NCBI GenBank assembly: GCA_012960105.1
Contig: DUBV01000017.1
Location: 367-36,593, forward strand
Direction of reading: 5' to 3'
DNA length: 36,227 nucleotides
Source: Thiotrichaceae bacterium
GTDB taxonomy: Bacteria > Pseudomonadota > Gammaproteobacteria > Eutrophobiales > Eutrophobiaceae
How positions within the stretch are numbered: the stretch's first letter is position 1; the number at the start of each line of letters is the position of its first letter. The position numbers were made by a program, and so were the translations under genes. Below are positions 1 through 6,895 of the stretch, in pieces. A model generated the notes under the pieces. It was not told where the DNA came from. It saw nothing but the letters and a program-made list of their open reading frames with translations, and did not search any database.

Positions 1-131
1 ATTGCTGTATGTTTTTCCTGTAATTGATTTCTAACTAATTGAGATAACATCCCCGTCCCACTACATTCAGGACAAGTGACTTTCCTTGTAACAAAATATT
101 TTTTATCCTGTGTCTCTTTGTTAAACTTCAT
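1..131 (-). CDS. Partial CDS, N-terminus of a small CxxCxGxG zinc-finger protein
   Basis: Forty-three codons stay open from an ATG at 131 to the window edge, so the C-terminus is missing. The visible part begins MKFNKETQDKKYF and carries the motif C-P-E-C-S-G-T-G at about residues 20–27, the CxxCxGxG repeat typical of DnaJ-type zinc fingers and of many small zinc-ribbon proteins. A GGAGA ribosome-binding site lies about nine bases upstream of the ATG. The promoter holds the tandem half-site module at 201–237 and a -10 TATTAT at 174–179, shared with two other genes in this window. A DnaJ relative or a stand-alone zinc ribbon both fit; the missing part would decide. The start and the motif are seen; the function is not known. 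Confidence 0.6.
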   Translation of the reverse strand, partial: MKFNKETQDKKYFVTRKVTCPECSGTGMLSQLVRNQLQEKHTA

Positions 132-173
132 TCTTTAATGTCTCCAATCCAGACCACCTTGTAATTGAGGCAA

Positions 174-237
174 ATAATACGCATAACAAAGAAGTTTTGA
201 TTGACCTAATACGCCAATCAATTGACTTTATGCGACA
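174..237 (-). promoter_or_regulatory. Promoter with tandem 21-bp-spaced operator, copy 1
   Basis: Read on the minus strand, half-site 1 is TGTCGC-N8-AA (237 down to 222) and half-site 2 is TGGCGT-N8-AA (216 down to 201), offset by exactly 21 bp. The hexamer TATTAT (179–174) starts 21 nt after the second AA. At a 17-nt spacer the -35 would be AATCAA, which is poor, so an activator is probably needed. It drives the zinc-finger gene starting at 131. The same spacing recurs at 1458–1521 and 6150–6213. Confidence 0.7.
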
Positions 238-393
238 GATATTCTCAATGGATGAGCGGGCAATATTAGGAAGGAAGTGGCTTTTTGCTTGTGGTTGCTG
301 ACATAAATGAATAAATAGGAGCAACTGGAACTTTTATCTTGTAGAATTTAATCAGATGTTGGTGCTAAAACATGTCTAAAGGATCAACAAAAT

Positions 394-1389
394 ATGCCTC
401 AAACTAGCCTGGCCCGATTGAGTAAGCTTGCATGGAAACTGCTGGAAGAATACGGACACAATCCAGAATCCCTTTTCCGTGAAGTCGGGCTTGATCCCAA
501 ACTGATGCATCATCCTGATGCACGCATGAGCTATGACGTTGCCGATAACCTTTGGAGTAAAACGTCTGAGCTGATTGGCGATCCCTGTTGTGGTTTACGT
601 ATCATCAAACATTGGCATCCCTCTCAATTTGGTGCTCTGGCATATGCGTGGCTCACGAGTTCTTCTCTACGAACAGCTTTCAATCGTTTTTATCGTTATG
701 TCCATACTGTCTCTGAATTTTTTGATATTCAACTAGAGGACACCAAGGAAGGATTTGTAGTGACCGTTGTTCCTAAACCTTTTGTCATGGATATTCCTGG
801 TCGAAACGATGCTGTACTTGCCATTTTCGTGAAGCTATGTCGAACCAATGTTGATGAAGCACTCAATCCGTTAAAAGTGACTTTGACACATAAGGAATAT
901 CCTTGTTCGGATGAATACCATGCTTTCTTTCGTTCGCCCATTGAGTTTGAAGCAGCGACAAATAGTATCACCTTACCCTCGGAGGTAGTTGACCAACAAT
1001 TGGATGGGGCAAACCCACAACTTGCTCAACTCCATGACCAGCTAATGATTAGTACTCTGGCTAATCTTAATCGCAATGATATTGAACAACGTGTTAAGGC
1101 GGCCATCATTGAGCAACTGCCATCAGGGAATATCTCACAGCAAATGGTGGCAGGTGCTCTGAATATGAGTGTACGGAACCTTCAAAGAAAGCTAAAAAAT
1201 ATTGATACCATTTTTCGTGAATTACGGGATGAAATACGCCAGAAATTGGCAAAACAATATGTTACTGGTACTGATGTTAATCTCAGTGAAGTGGCTTTTC
1301 TTCTCGGATTTTCAGAATCAAGCACGTTCTCTCGTGCATACAAGCGTTGGCATGGTGTCACGCCCAGCGAAGTAAGAAAATCAAGCTAA
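394..1389 (+). CDS. AraC-family transcriptional regulator
   Basis: A 331-residue protein of the size and layout of the AraC regulators that carry an N-terminal 'arabinose-binding domain of AraC transcription regulator' type domain (OruR/ArgR-like group). The N-terminal about 200 residues are the putative effector-binding part. The C-terminal about 85 residues hold two helix-turn-helix units: the first around V-A-G-A-L-N-M-S-V-R-N-L-Q-R-K-L, the second in LSEVAFLLGFSESSTFSRAY followed by W-H-G-V-T-P-S-E-V-R, the family signature. An AAGGA lies about ten bases before the ATG. It sits between two copies of a promoter whose operator is two direct half-sites 21 bp apart, the arrangement AraC-type activators bind, so it is the best candidate regulator of those promoters (inference). 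No operator copy lies immediately before its own start. The effector is unknown. Confidence 0.93.
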   Translation: MPQTSLARLSKLAWKLLEEYGHNPESLFREVGLDPKLMHHPDARMSYDVADNLWSKTSELIGDPCCGLRIIKHWHPSQFGALAYAWLTSSSLRTAFNRFYRYVHTVSEFFDIQLEDTKEGFVVTVVPKPFVMDIPGRNDAVLAIFVKLCRTNVDEALNPLKVTLTHKEYPCSDEYHAFFRSPIEFEAATNSITLPSEVVDQQLDGANPQLAQLHDQLMISTLANLNRNDIEQRVKAAIIEQLPSGNISQQMVAGALNMSVRNLQRKLKNIDTIFRELRDEIRQKLAKQYVTGTDVNLSEVAFLLGFSESSTFSRAYKRWHGVTPSEVRKSS

Positions 1390-1457
1390 TAAAATATCCA
1401 GTACCCATAAGTTAGTAATCAAGTTTATAAGAATCAATTCCACCATCCCCTGAATAT

Positions 1458-1521
1458 TGGCGCATAAAGTCAACTGATTGGCGGGTTCAGTCAAGCAGCA
1501 TACCAGTACTTTCACCATAAT
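1458..1521 (+). promoter_or_regulatory. Promoter with tandem 21-bp-spaced operator, copy 2
   Basis: Half-site 1 is TGGCGC-N8-AA (1458–1473) and half-site 2 is TGGCGG-N8-AA (1479–1494), 21 bp apart. The -10 hexamer CATAAT (1516–1521) begins 21 nt after the last AA; the -35 at a 17-nt spacer is AAGCAG, a poor match. The gene start (1550) is 55 nt beyond the operator. About 100 bp, including the RBS region, is nearly the same as the copy before 6122. Confidence 0.75.
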
Positions 1522-1549
1522 CTCCTTAGTACTTAACAGGAGAAAAGAT

Positions 1550-1966
1550 ATGAAAAATATCGCTACAATAACAATATGTACCCTAATAACATTTATATCT
1601 GGGTGTGCTTCACCAGCGAAAGACATCTCAGCCAGTTATGTTTCCCCCATGGTCTATGAAAGTTATGACTGCGGACAAATCTCAAGTGAAGCATCTCGGT
1701 TAACTCGAAAGGTCAGTGAATCAGCCGGTAGAGTTGATGAGAGAGCCTCAGATGATAGTGGCACGATGGCTCTAGGATTAATTCTATTCTGGCCGTCACT
1801 TTTCTTTCTTGATGGAGATGGTCCTGAAGCGCAAGAATATGCTCGACTCAAAGGTGGGTATGAGGCGCTAGAAGTGGTCTCTATTGAGAAAAAATGTAGT
1901 CATAAGTTCCAAGCTATTGCGCTTCCTGAAAAGAAAGTAACCGAAACTCCAGACTCTCCAATTTAG
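1550..1966 (+). CDS. Small envelope lipoprotein
   Basis: A 138-residue protein with a short charged N-terminus, a hydrophobic stretch and a lipobox F-I-S-G-C, with the Cys at about residue 19, so it is expected to be processed by signal peptidase II and lipid-anchored. The start is set at 1550 because AGGAGA lies seven bases upstream; an upstream in-frame ATG at 1478 would cover the promoter and bury the lipobox. The mature part has an S-Y-D-C motif, a predicted helical region (S-R-L-T-R-K-V-S-E-S-A-G-R), a hydrophobic hairpin with I-L-F-W-P-S-L-F-F, and a final Cys in E-K-K-C. This resembles a widespread family of small proteobacterial lipoproteins of unknown role. It is expressed from the tandem half-site promoter. 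Confidence 0.85.
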   Translation: MKNIATITICTLITFISGCASPAKDISASYVSPMVYESYDCGQISSEASRLTRKVSESAGRVDERASDDSGTMALGLILFWPSLFFLDGDGPEAQEYARLKGGYEALEVVSIEKKCSHKFQAIALPEKKVTETPDSPI

Positions 1967-2053
1967 AATTGTAATATCGCGATACTGTACCGTTCCAAAA
2001 GGAAAGAATAGTTTTTATAGTATTCAACAGCACAAGAGAAAAAGAAGTGTGAC

Positions 2054-2120
2054 CGTCCGCTTTCAGTTGTCACTTCAACCGGTCAATGCAACACATGCGT
2101 TAAACCGTTCTGCTGGTGCG
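2054..2120 (-). pseudogene. IS30-family transposase 3'-end remnant
   Basis: On the minus strand the last codons read A-P-A-E-R-F-N-A-C-V-A-L-T-G-stop (2119 down to 2075). This matches the C-terminal end of the IS30-type transposase visible at 36131–36227, and similarity continues about 12 bases past the conserved end (GTCCGCTTTC). Upstream coding sequence is absent, so this is a scar of a lost or truncated copy. Confidence 0.7.
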
Positions 2121-2136
2121 ACGACGTACAGGTAAA

Positions 2137-2757
2137 TTAAGATTCAATAAAACCATTAAAGTATTTATGGAAATCAGACTTGGATAAATCAAGATCATCA
2201 ACTGCAAGAGTCTTATATGCTTCTATTGAATTTACTACAGTATCATTAAGTTTTATGAGTAATTTGATATCCAGTGGTACGGTGCGAAGATCAGTCACTG
2301 CTAAACCAGTTTCATTATATTTTGATTTAACAGGGTATATTATTATTGCAGGTAAGAAACTATGTTCTAATAATAATTGAAACCCTCTATAAACGGAGCC
2401 TTCAAAATTAATAATTGAATCGCCATATTGATTTTGAGCAGCGATTATCGCGCTACCTCTGGTATTGCTGAAATCAGGTGTTAATTGGCATTTGTCCAGA
2501 CCATAAAATGTGAGACTTTCCCATATTTTATTTTCTGACCAACAAATCATGCCAACTAATCCTTCATTCGCAGCCGGAGTAAAAAGATCGGCCTGGAGGC
2601 CTTTTAATAAGCTTGTGTCAATTATACTTAAGTGGCATTTATTAAAACTAATGTTACCAAAATAAACGTGAGTTTTTGTTGGGTGTAAAATATAGAGATT
2701 ACCCAAACCATACTCACACATTTTCAATAAAATTTGTTTTAGTTCTTTTGCCAGCAT
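2137..2757 (-). CDS. Unknown protein divergent from the kinase–PilZ gene
   Basis: A 206-residue, AT-rich, cytoplasmic-looking protein with no signal peptide and no membrane segment. I do not recognise a family. It begins M-L-A-K-E-L-K-Q-I-L, has mixed alpha/beta character with several short hydrophobic strands (for example F-L-P-A-I-I-I-Y-P-V near residue 145), and ends in an acidic, Asp-rich helix (V-D-D-L-D-L-S-K-S-D). It starts 106 bp from the divergently transcribed kinase–PilZ gene and shares its low GC, so the two probably arrived together and may share a promoter region. A partner or substrate role for the kinase is only a guess from this arrangement. An IS30 scar lies 17 bp beyond its stop. 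Confidence 0.6.
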   Translation of the reverse strand: MLAKELKQILLKMCEYGLGNLYILHPTKTHVYFGNISFNKCHLSIIDTSLLKGLQADLFTPAANEGLVGMICWSENKIWESLTFYGLDKCQLTPDFSNTRGSAIIAAQNQYGDSIINFEGSVYRGFQLLLEHSFLPAIIIYPVKSKYNETGLAVTDLRTVPLDIKLLIKLNDTVVNSIEAYKTLAVDDLDLSKSDFHKYFNGFIES

Positions 2758-2863
2758 AATGGAACAATAGTTAAAAAACCAATCAGTTATATTAAATATT
2801 AATGAATAATTAGCTAAATAGATATGATTATGATAGAAATAAACCGTTATAAGTCATTAGGTA

Positions 2864-4144
2864 ATGGGATTTTTTAGTATGTTTAAGAATAGTTTAGACC
2901 TGATAAAATATCTGGATTTGGATAGATATAAAATTAAAAAACTCTTGGGAAAAGGTGCTTTTGGTGAGGTTTATCTATGTTTTGACCAGGAGTTAAGACG
3001 AAATGTTGCAGTAAAAATATTCTTTTCTACAGCGGAATCCAGTTCTGAAATTGATATATATGATTTGGCAAGAGAATCTATATTATTAGCAAAAGTAGAG
3101 CATGAAAATATTGTTCCCATATATGACATAGTTAAACAGGAAAGTTCTGTCATGATGGTAATGCGTTATATAAATGGTTTATCTTTACAAACAGTATTGA
3201 AACAACATAAAGCCCCTATACCTATTAAAGAAGCATACATCATATTTAGAAAAATATTACTTGCTATTGATTTTTCTCATAGTCGAGGTGTCATCCATCT
3301 GGACTTGAAACCAGATAATGTTTTATTAAGTATGGCAAATGAAGTGTTTATTTCTGATTTTGGTATATCGCAACATATTCATGATGTACAGAGTGGAAAA
3401 AATGATAAGTTAGGTACGCCGTTATATATGTCGCCAGAACAAATATCGGGATCTTTTATAGACCCAAGGTCTGATATATATTCGCTTGGGCTCCTTTACT
3501 ATAGGATGATTACAGGAGTACATCCTTTTGAGTATTGTCAATCAATAGATCATTTAATTGAGTGTCACCATGAATCAATGCCAGTTAAACCTTCTTATTA
3601 CGAAGAGAGCATACCCGAGGAATTAGATGATATTATATTCAAAGCAATACAAAAAAAGCCTTCTGAGCGTTATCGAAGTTGTTTGGAACTTATGCAGGCA
3701 TTAGATAACGCATTGGGTTTTCAGATATTATCTGAATCACGCAAGCAGGATTTCAGATACTTTGTGAGAATAAATATAAGCACACCCGTTCTTTGCTCGT
3801 CAAGTAGTAACAAGGAAGAATTTGAAGGTGAAATGGTGGATCTTTCAGTCGGTGGTTGCAGTATAATCTTTAATGAAAAATTAAATTTAGCTGGCGAAGT
3901 AAAAATTAAATTTAGCCTTAATTACCACAATAATAAAATTGATTTCTACGTCAAAGCTATTTTGATTGATTATCAGGCATACAACAAAAAGTGGACACAC
4001 TTGAGAGTTCAGTTTATAAACCTTTCCGATGAAGAAAAAAATATTATTGCTACGTTTGTTAGAAATAGTCTTCTTGACGAAGAATCAAGTGAAAAAGAAA
4101 AGAATTCTTTTGCCACTGATGAAACAATAAAATTATTCCAGTAG
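2864..4144 (+). CDS. Serine/threonine protein kinase fused to a C-terminal PilZ domain
   Basis: The 426-residue protein has an N-terminal Hanks-type kinase (about 22–285) and a C-terminal PilZ domain (about 295–400). Kinase landmarks are complete: glycine loop G-K-G-A-F-G-E-V at 29–36, Lys51 in V-A-V-K, Glu71 in the C-helix, H-L-D-L-K-P-D-N with Asp147 as base, D-F-G at 165–167, G-T-P-L-Y-M-S-P-E-Q, and D-I-Y-S-L-G. The usual HRD Arg is Leu, so it is not an RD kinase. The PilZ part has R-Y-F-V-R (Arg298/Arg302) and D-L-S-V-G-G (326–331), the two motifs that bind cyclic-di-GMP. There is no transmembrane helix, so it should be cytosolic. The start could be the ATG at 2864 or the one at 2879; neither has a strong RBS. 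A kinase gated by cyclic-di-GMP is the natural inference. Confidence 0.9.
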   Translation: MGFFSMFKNSLDLIKYLDLDRYKIKKLLGKGAFGEVYLCFDQELRRNVAVKIFFSTAESSSEIDIYDLARESILLAKVEHENIVPIYDIVKQESSVMMVMRYINGLSLQTVLKQHKAPIPIKEAYIIFRKILLAIDFSHSRGVIHLDLKPDNVLLSMANEVFISDFGISQHIHDVQSGKNDKLGTPLYMSPEQISGSFIDPRSDIYSLGLLYYRMITGVHPFEYCQSIDHLIECHHESMPVKPSYYEESIPEELDDIIFKAIQKKPSERYRSCLELMQALDNALGFQILSESRKQDFRYFVRINISTPVLCSSSSNKEEFEGEMVDLSVGGCSIIFNEKLNLAGEVKIKFSLNYHNNKIDFYVKAILIDYQAYNKKWTHLRVQFINLSDEEKNIIATFVRNSLLDEESSEKEKNSFATDETIKLFQ

Positions 4145-4204
4145 AAATACACAATTTATTTTAAGCAAAAAAACTTAAAGATAGTTCTCTAAGATGGTTC
4201 CCCT

Positions 4205-4252
4205 CCCCAAGAAAGGCTCGAACTGCCGACACAGGATTTCAGTCACCTGCTC
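4205..4252 (-). pseudogene. Degenerate tRNA-Phe-like fragment
   Basis: The minus strand resembles a gammaproteobacterial tRNA-Phe from the D-arm (GAGCAG) through a CTGAAA anticodon loop and G-T-G-T-C-G-G-C-A-G-T-T-C-G into the T-arm. Two bases are lost in the anticodon stem and the acceptor end is degenerate, with no CCA, so it is not functional. It is probably an old attachment-site remnant. Confidence 0.45.
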
Positions 4253-4280
4253 AGAATTTCAGTTTTTTAGATTTCAATTT

Positions 4281-4327
4281 TGGCTGGGGGTATAGGATTC
4301 GAACCTATACTGGCGGAATCAGAAACC
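4281..4327 (-). pseudogene. tRNA-Gln(CTG) 3'-half fragment
   Basis: The minus strand gives the 3' half of a tRNA-Gln: anticodon loop TTCTGAT, anticodon 3' stem, variable loop, T-arm (GGTTCGAATCC) and an acceptor end finishing in CCA at 4281–4283. The D-arm and 5' acceptor strand are missing; similarity stops just 5' of the anticodon loop. This is what is left at the distal end of an element that integrated into the tRNA gene. Confidence 0.65.
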
Positions 4328-4440
4328 ATATAACATATCATTTACGTTCTTAGATAGGACATAACTACCAACATTACTGCCAACAAATTAGTAAATGGAG
4401 AGTCGTTAAGAAGAAAGTTTGTCGTAACCTATCGATTTAA

Positions 4441-4481
<41 letters not shown>

Positions 4482-4567
4482 GTCGTCCAGTGCAGCGCCT
4501 TGTTATGCAGCCAGAAAAGAAACTTGAATGACTTAGTCCCACTCCCCAGTTATACAGAAATATCAAA

Positions 4568-5584
4568 CTAAACATCAGGGTCCAAAGCCACTCGCATATT
4601 GGAGAACCACCTGCCTATGGTCCCTGCTGCTTGATTTCTTGTTTTACGACTTAAGTCAGCGCGACCTATCTCAGCCATCTTACGCAGTTTACTCAGCGCA
4701 TTTTGTGCGTCAGCCTCATCGATTAATTTCAGTCGCCGGATTATTTCACCTTTGTCGTTCTGCAAAATCCACCGCGCAAAAACAAGATCCGCATCTGAAT
4801 GCGTGATCGGTCCAGTGGTTGCCGAGAACCCATCATCGCCGCATGGAATATCGCGCATGCGTCGCCCCCACGCCATCAAAAGCGCATCGGAAATCGGACC
4901 TGGTATAGGAGATGAAAACTTTGTCATATGCAAGAAATATCCCATAGGAATTAGACGTCCGTACTTCCCAACCAAACCCTGAAAATCACTGACAACCTCC
5001 GCCTTGCCGTATTTCCTATCAATCCGTTTTCTTTCGGCCTCCCATTTTTTTCTCTCCTTTTCGTTAATCTCTTGATTGAGAACTGTGGTTGTGTTTATCC
5101 ACCAATCAGTTCCTTGCGGCTGTCCGAACCGATCTAAAACATCTACCCATTCCGTATAGTTTATCTCCATCCACGAAACCAAAGATTTTGCACCAGCAAC
5201 TAACTCAACACCCTCAAATCCACCCAACCACTGATGAATATTTATCCGTTGTTCCTGGTCCATATGAGAAAGTAGCTGGCCAACAACCCGATAATCAGAA
5301 TTGCACCAACAAAGAGTGAGATAATCTTCGTCAATAGACGAGCCAGGTTCGACACTCACTGGAACCGAGCCCTCTATCCACCAATCTGGAGTATCCAAAA
5401 GAGCCTTGCCAACTTGTGTTATCAAATCAAAAGCGGGCTCTATTACTTGCCAATCAAATTCTTCGGATCGGCTTGAGTAGCTATTTTCCGTCAATACCAA
5501 CTCAATGCTAGTTTCAGATATAGGAGTCACATTGATGTCCATTGACCACATCATGGTTGAAGCGGACAAACGAAGTTCACTCAT
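4568..5584 (-). CDS. Unknown cytoplasmic protein, Trp-rich, likely accessory
   Basis: About 338 residues with no signal peptide or membrane helix. I do not recognise a family. The start is set at 5584 (M-S-E-L-R-L-S-A) because AAGG lies seven bases upstream; an in-frame ATG at 5602, also with an AGGA upstream, would add six residues. The first about 150 residues are acidic and Trp-rich (E-F-D-W-Q-V-I-E, T-P-D-W-W-I-E-G). A very charged helix follows near the middle (E-I-N-E-K-E-R-K-K-W-E-A-E-R-K-R), and the C-terminus is basic and helical. It lies beside the tRNA scars and is GC-richer than the neighbouring kinase gene, so it is probably cargo of an integrated element. It has no obvious operon partner. 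Confidence 0.65.
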   Translation of the reverse strand: MSELRLSASTMMWSMDINVTPISETSIELVLTENSYSSRSEEFDWQVIEPAFDLITQVGKALLDTPDWWIEGSVPVSVEPGSSIDEDYLTLCWCNSDYRVVGQLLSHMDQEQRINIHQWLGGFEGVELVAGAKSLVSWMEINYTEWVDVLDRFGQPQGTDWWINTTTVLNQEINEKERKKWEAERKRIDRKYGKAEVVSDFQGLVGKYGRLIPMGYFLHMTKFSSPIPGPISDALLMAWGRRMRDIPCGDDGFSATTGPITHSDADLVFARWILQNDKGEIIRRLKLIDEADAQNALSKLRKMAEIGRADLSRKTRNQAAGTIGRWFSNMRVALDPDV

Positions 5585-5669
5585 TTCATCACCTTCTTTC
5601 ATATTCTTTTTCCTGTCATAAAGTCGTAGAACAAAATCACCTTGTTGATCACGCTACGAAATATTTTCT

Positions 5670-6122
5670 TTAGCAGCTTTTACTATTGCTACCACGATAC
5701 TGAAAATGCTCATGTGATCTCCTTATGAATTTTCTTCGTACTTCACATGGGAAGGCTTCAATGAAAGCATTTGCAACTGTGCCCCCTGCTTCAAGATGTA
5801 AATTCTGAGGATGCTCCTGTAAATACTTGGCTACAACTCTTACTAACTGGGAAGTAACCATGCCTTCTGATATATACCAATTTTTATCTATCTGTTTCCA
5901 GCCATTAAAAGCTGTATGTACGTCATCAATACCTTCAACATAACCCGCACAGGTGTTTCCCTTTGCGACATTTGTCTTATTGCCATAAGCCTCGCACTTT
6001 TCCAGCAATTCACTGCCAGTGTTAAAAGATGCCTGTGCCTGTCCATGTGAAAGCAACAGAAGACAAAAGAGGCTCGAGAGGAAGAGGACGCACTGAATTG
6101 TTAGTATTAGTAATTTTCTCAT
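5670..6122 (-). CDS. Secreted Rap1a/Tai-family protein
   Basis: A 150-residue protein. The start at 6122 has GGAG seven bases upstream and gives a clear signal peptide (M-R-K-L-L-I-L, a hydrophobic core, then S-H-G-Q-A-Q-A). The mature part matches the Rap1a/Tai family (known members are periplasmic immunity proteins for type VI amidase effectors): G-S-E-L-L-E-K-C near the start, C-A-G-Y-V-E-G-I-D-D, V-T-S-Q-L-V-R-V-V-A-K-Y-L-Q-E-H-P, and A-N-A-F-I-E-A-F-P-C. The four family cysteines are present. Members usually end soon after A-F-P-C; here a basic tail of about 23 residues ending in Cys follows and may be a 3' frameshift or recombination product. No type VI secretion gene or effector is adjacent. 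It is expressed from the tandem half-site promoter. Confidence 0.8.
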   Translation of the reverse strand: MRKLLILTIQCVLFLSSLFCLLLLSHGQAQASFNTGSELLEKCEAYGNKTNVAKGNTCAGYVEGIDDVHTAFNGWKQIDKNWYISEGMVTSQLVRVVAKYLQEHPQNLHLEAGGTVANAFIEAFPCEVRRKFIRRSHEHFQYRGSNSKSC

Positions 6123-6149
6123 TTCGTTTCTCCTATAGAGCACGAGGAG

Positions 6150-6213
6150 ATTATGGCTGGAGTTCTGGTATGCTGCTTGACGAAACACGCCAATCAGTTG
6201 ACTTTATGCGCCA
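6150..6213 (-). promoter_or_regulatory. Promoter with tandem 21-bp-spaced operator, copy 3
   Basis: On the minus strand, half-site 1 is TGGCGC-N8-AA (6213 to 6198) and half-site 2 is TGGCGT-N8-AA (6192 to 6177), 21 bp apart. The -10 CATAAT (6155–6150) begins exactly 21 nt after the last AA; the -35 at a 17-nt spacer is AAGCAG. The gene start at 6122 is 54 nt beyond the operator, against 55 nt in copy 2. Confidence 0.75.
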
Positions 6214-6227
6214 GTATTCAGGAGACG

Positions 6228-6476
6228 ACAGTACCGTCATGTCCAAACCAAAGGACTACTGCCTACAATTTGGCTTTAATGATCGCACTGTCAGACGATG
6301 GGGGCAGTACTGTTATTTTCAAAATACGGAATCCCTAGTGGAATCCCGAAGCAATAAGCAAAAACGTATGTTTCGTATACTATTGATTTAAATGCATTAT
6401 TAGAATATTTCAGTTAGCAGATATGTGCACTTTTTATGCATGCTTTTCCTCATCACTCATCATGGAGAACTAAGAA
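6228..6476 (+). other. Intergenic region before the globin gene
   Basis: About 250 bp without a convincing gene. It holds a distant inverted pair ACAGTAC (6228–6234) and GTACTGT (6307–6313) and AT-rich DNA running up to the globin RBS. The open frames crossing it have no RBS support, and they overlap the conserved promoter module on the other strand. Confidence 0.4.
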
Positions 6477-6848
6477 ATGGCTCAACAATCACTATATGAA
6501 CGCCTCGGTGGCTATGACGGAATATCTACATTTGCCAATGACTTATTACCACGCCTACAAGGAGGTGCTCAATTAGGTCGTTTTTGGCAGAATCGAGGAG
6601 ATGACGGTATAGCCAGAGAAGCACAATTATTAATCGATTTCCTCTGCGCTAACGCAGGTGGTCCGATGTTATATACGGGTCGTGATATGGAAACGACACA
6701 TAAAGGAATGAAAATTAGTGAAAGTGATTGGTCGGTCTTTCTTGGACATGCTGGCGCAACATTCGGAGCCTTGTCAGTTCCTAAGCAAGAATGTGATGAT
6801 GTAGTTGCCTTCGTCTTAAGCTTGAAAGACGATATTGTGGAAGCATAG
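6477..6848 (+). CDS. Group 1 truncated hemoglobin
   Basis: A 123-residue protein of normal length for a 2-on-2 globin. It has Y-E-R-L-G-G near the N-terminus, a long B/E helix region, Y-T-G-R-D-M, and proximal His75 in M-E-T-T-H-K-G-M-K-I, followed by a final helix. These are hallmarks of the group 1 (trHbN-like) class, cytosolic heme proteins often tied to nitric-oxide or oxygen chemistry. GGAG lies ten bases before the ATG. It is a single gene converging on mlaC; between their ends an ATAGATAA/TTATCTAT inverted repeat (about 6845–6865) has no T-run on the + strand. Confidence 0.9.
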   Translation: MAQQSLYERLGGYDGISTFANDLLPRLQGGAQLGRFWQNRGDDGIAREAQLLIDFLCANAGGPMLYTGRDMETTHKGMKISESDWSVFLGHAGATFGALSVPKQECDDVVAFVLSLKDDIVEA

Positions 6849-6895
6849 ATAAGTTATTATCTATACATCCAAATCATTTTATTACATCAGTTTTT

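Noticed and set aside
121-324. 67-codon frame on the minus strand before the zinc-finger gene
   Set aside because: It overlaps the start and promoter of the better-supported zinc-finger gene, lacks an RBS and has no protein-like pattern.
5610-5640. TGTCATAAAGTC near 5615 resembling part of a half-site
   Set aside because: Two bases are missing relative to TGTCGCATAAAGTC, there is no second half-site at 21 bp, and it points the wrong way for the gene at 5584.
6153-6338. Small conserved reading frame (M-A-G-V-L-V-C-C-L-T…) on the strand opposite the Rap1a/Tai gene, also seen near 1381–1521
   Set aside because: The similarity between copies follows the operator half-sites and -10 rather than codons. 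The frames run antisense over promoter DNA, differ in length, and are broken in copy 1.
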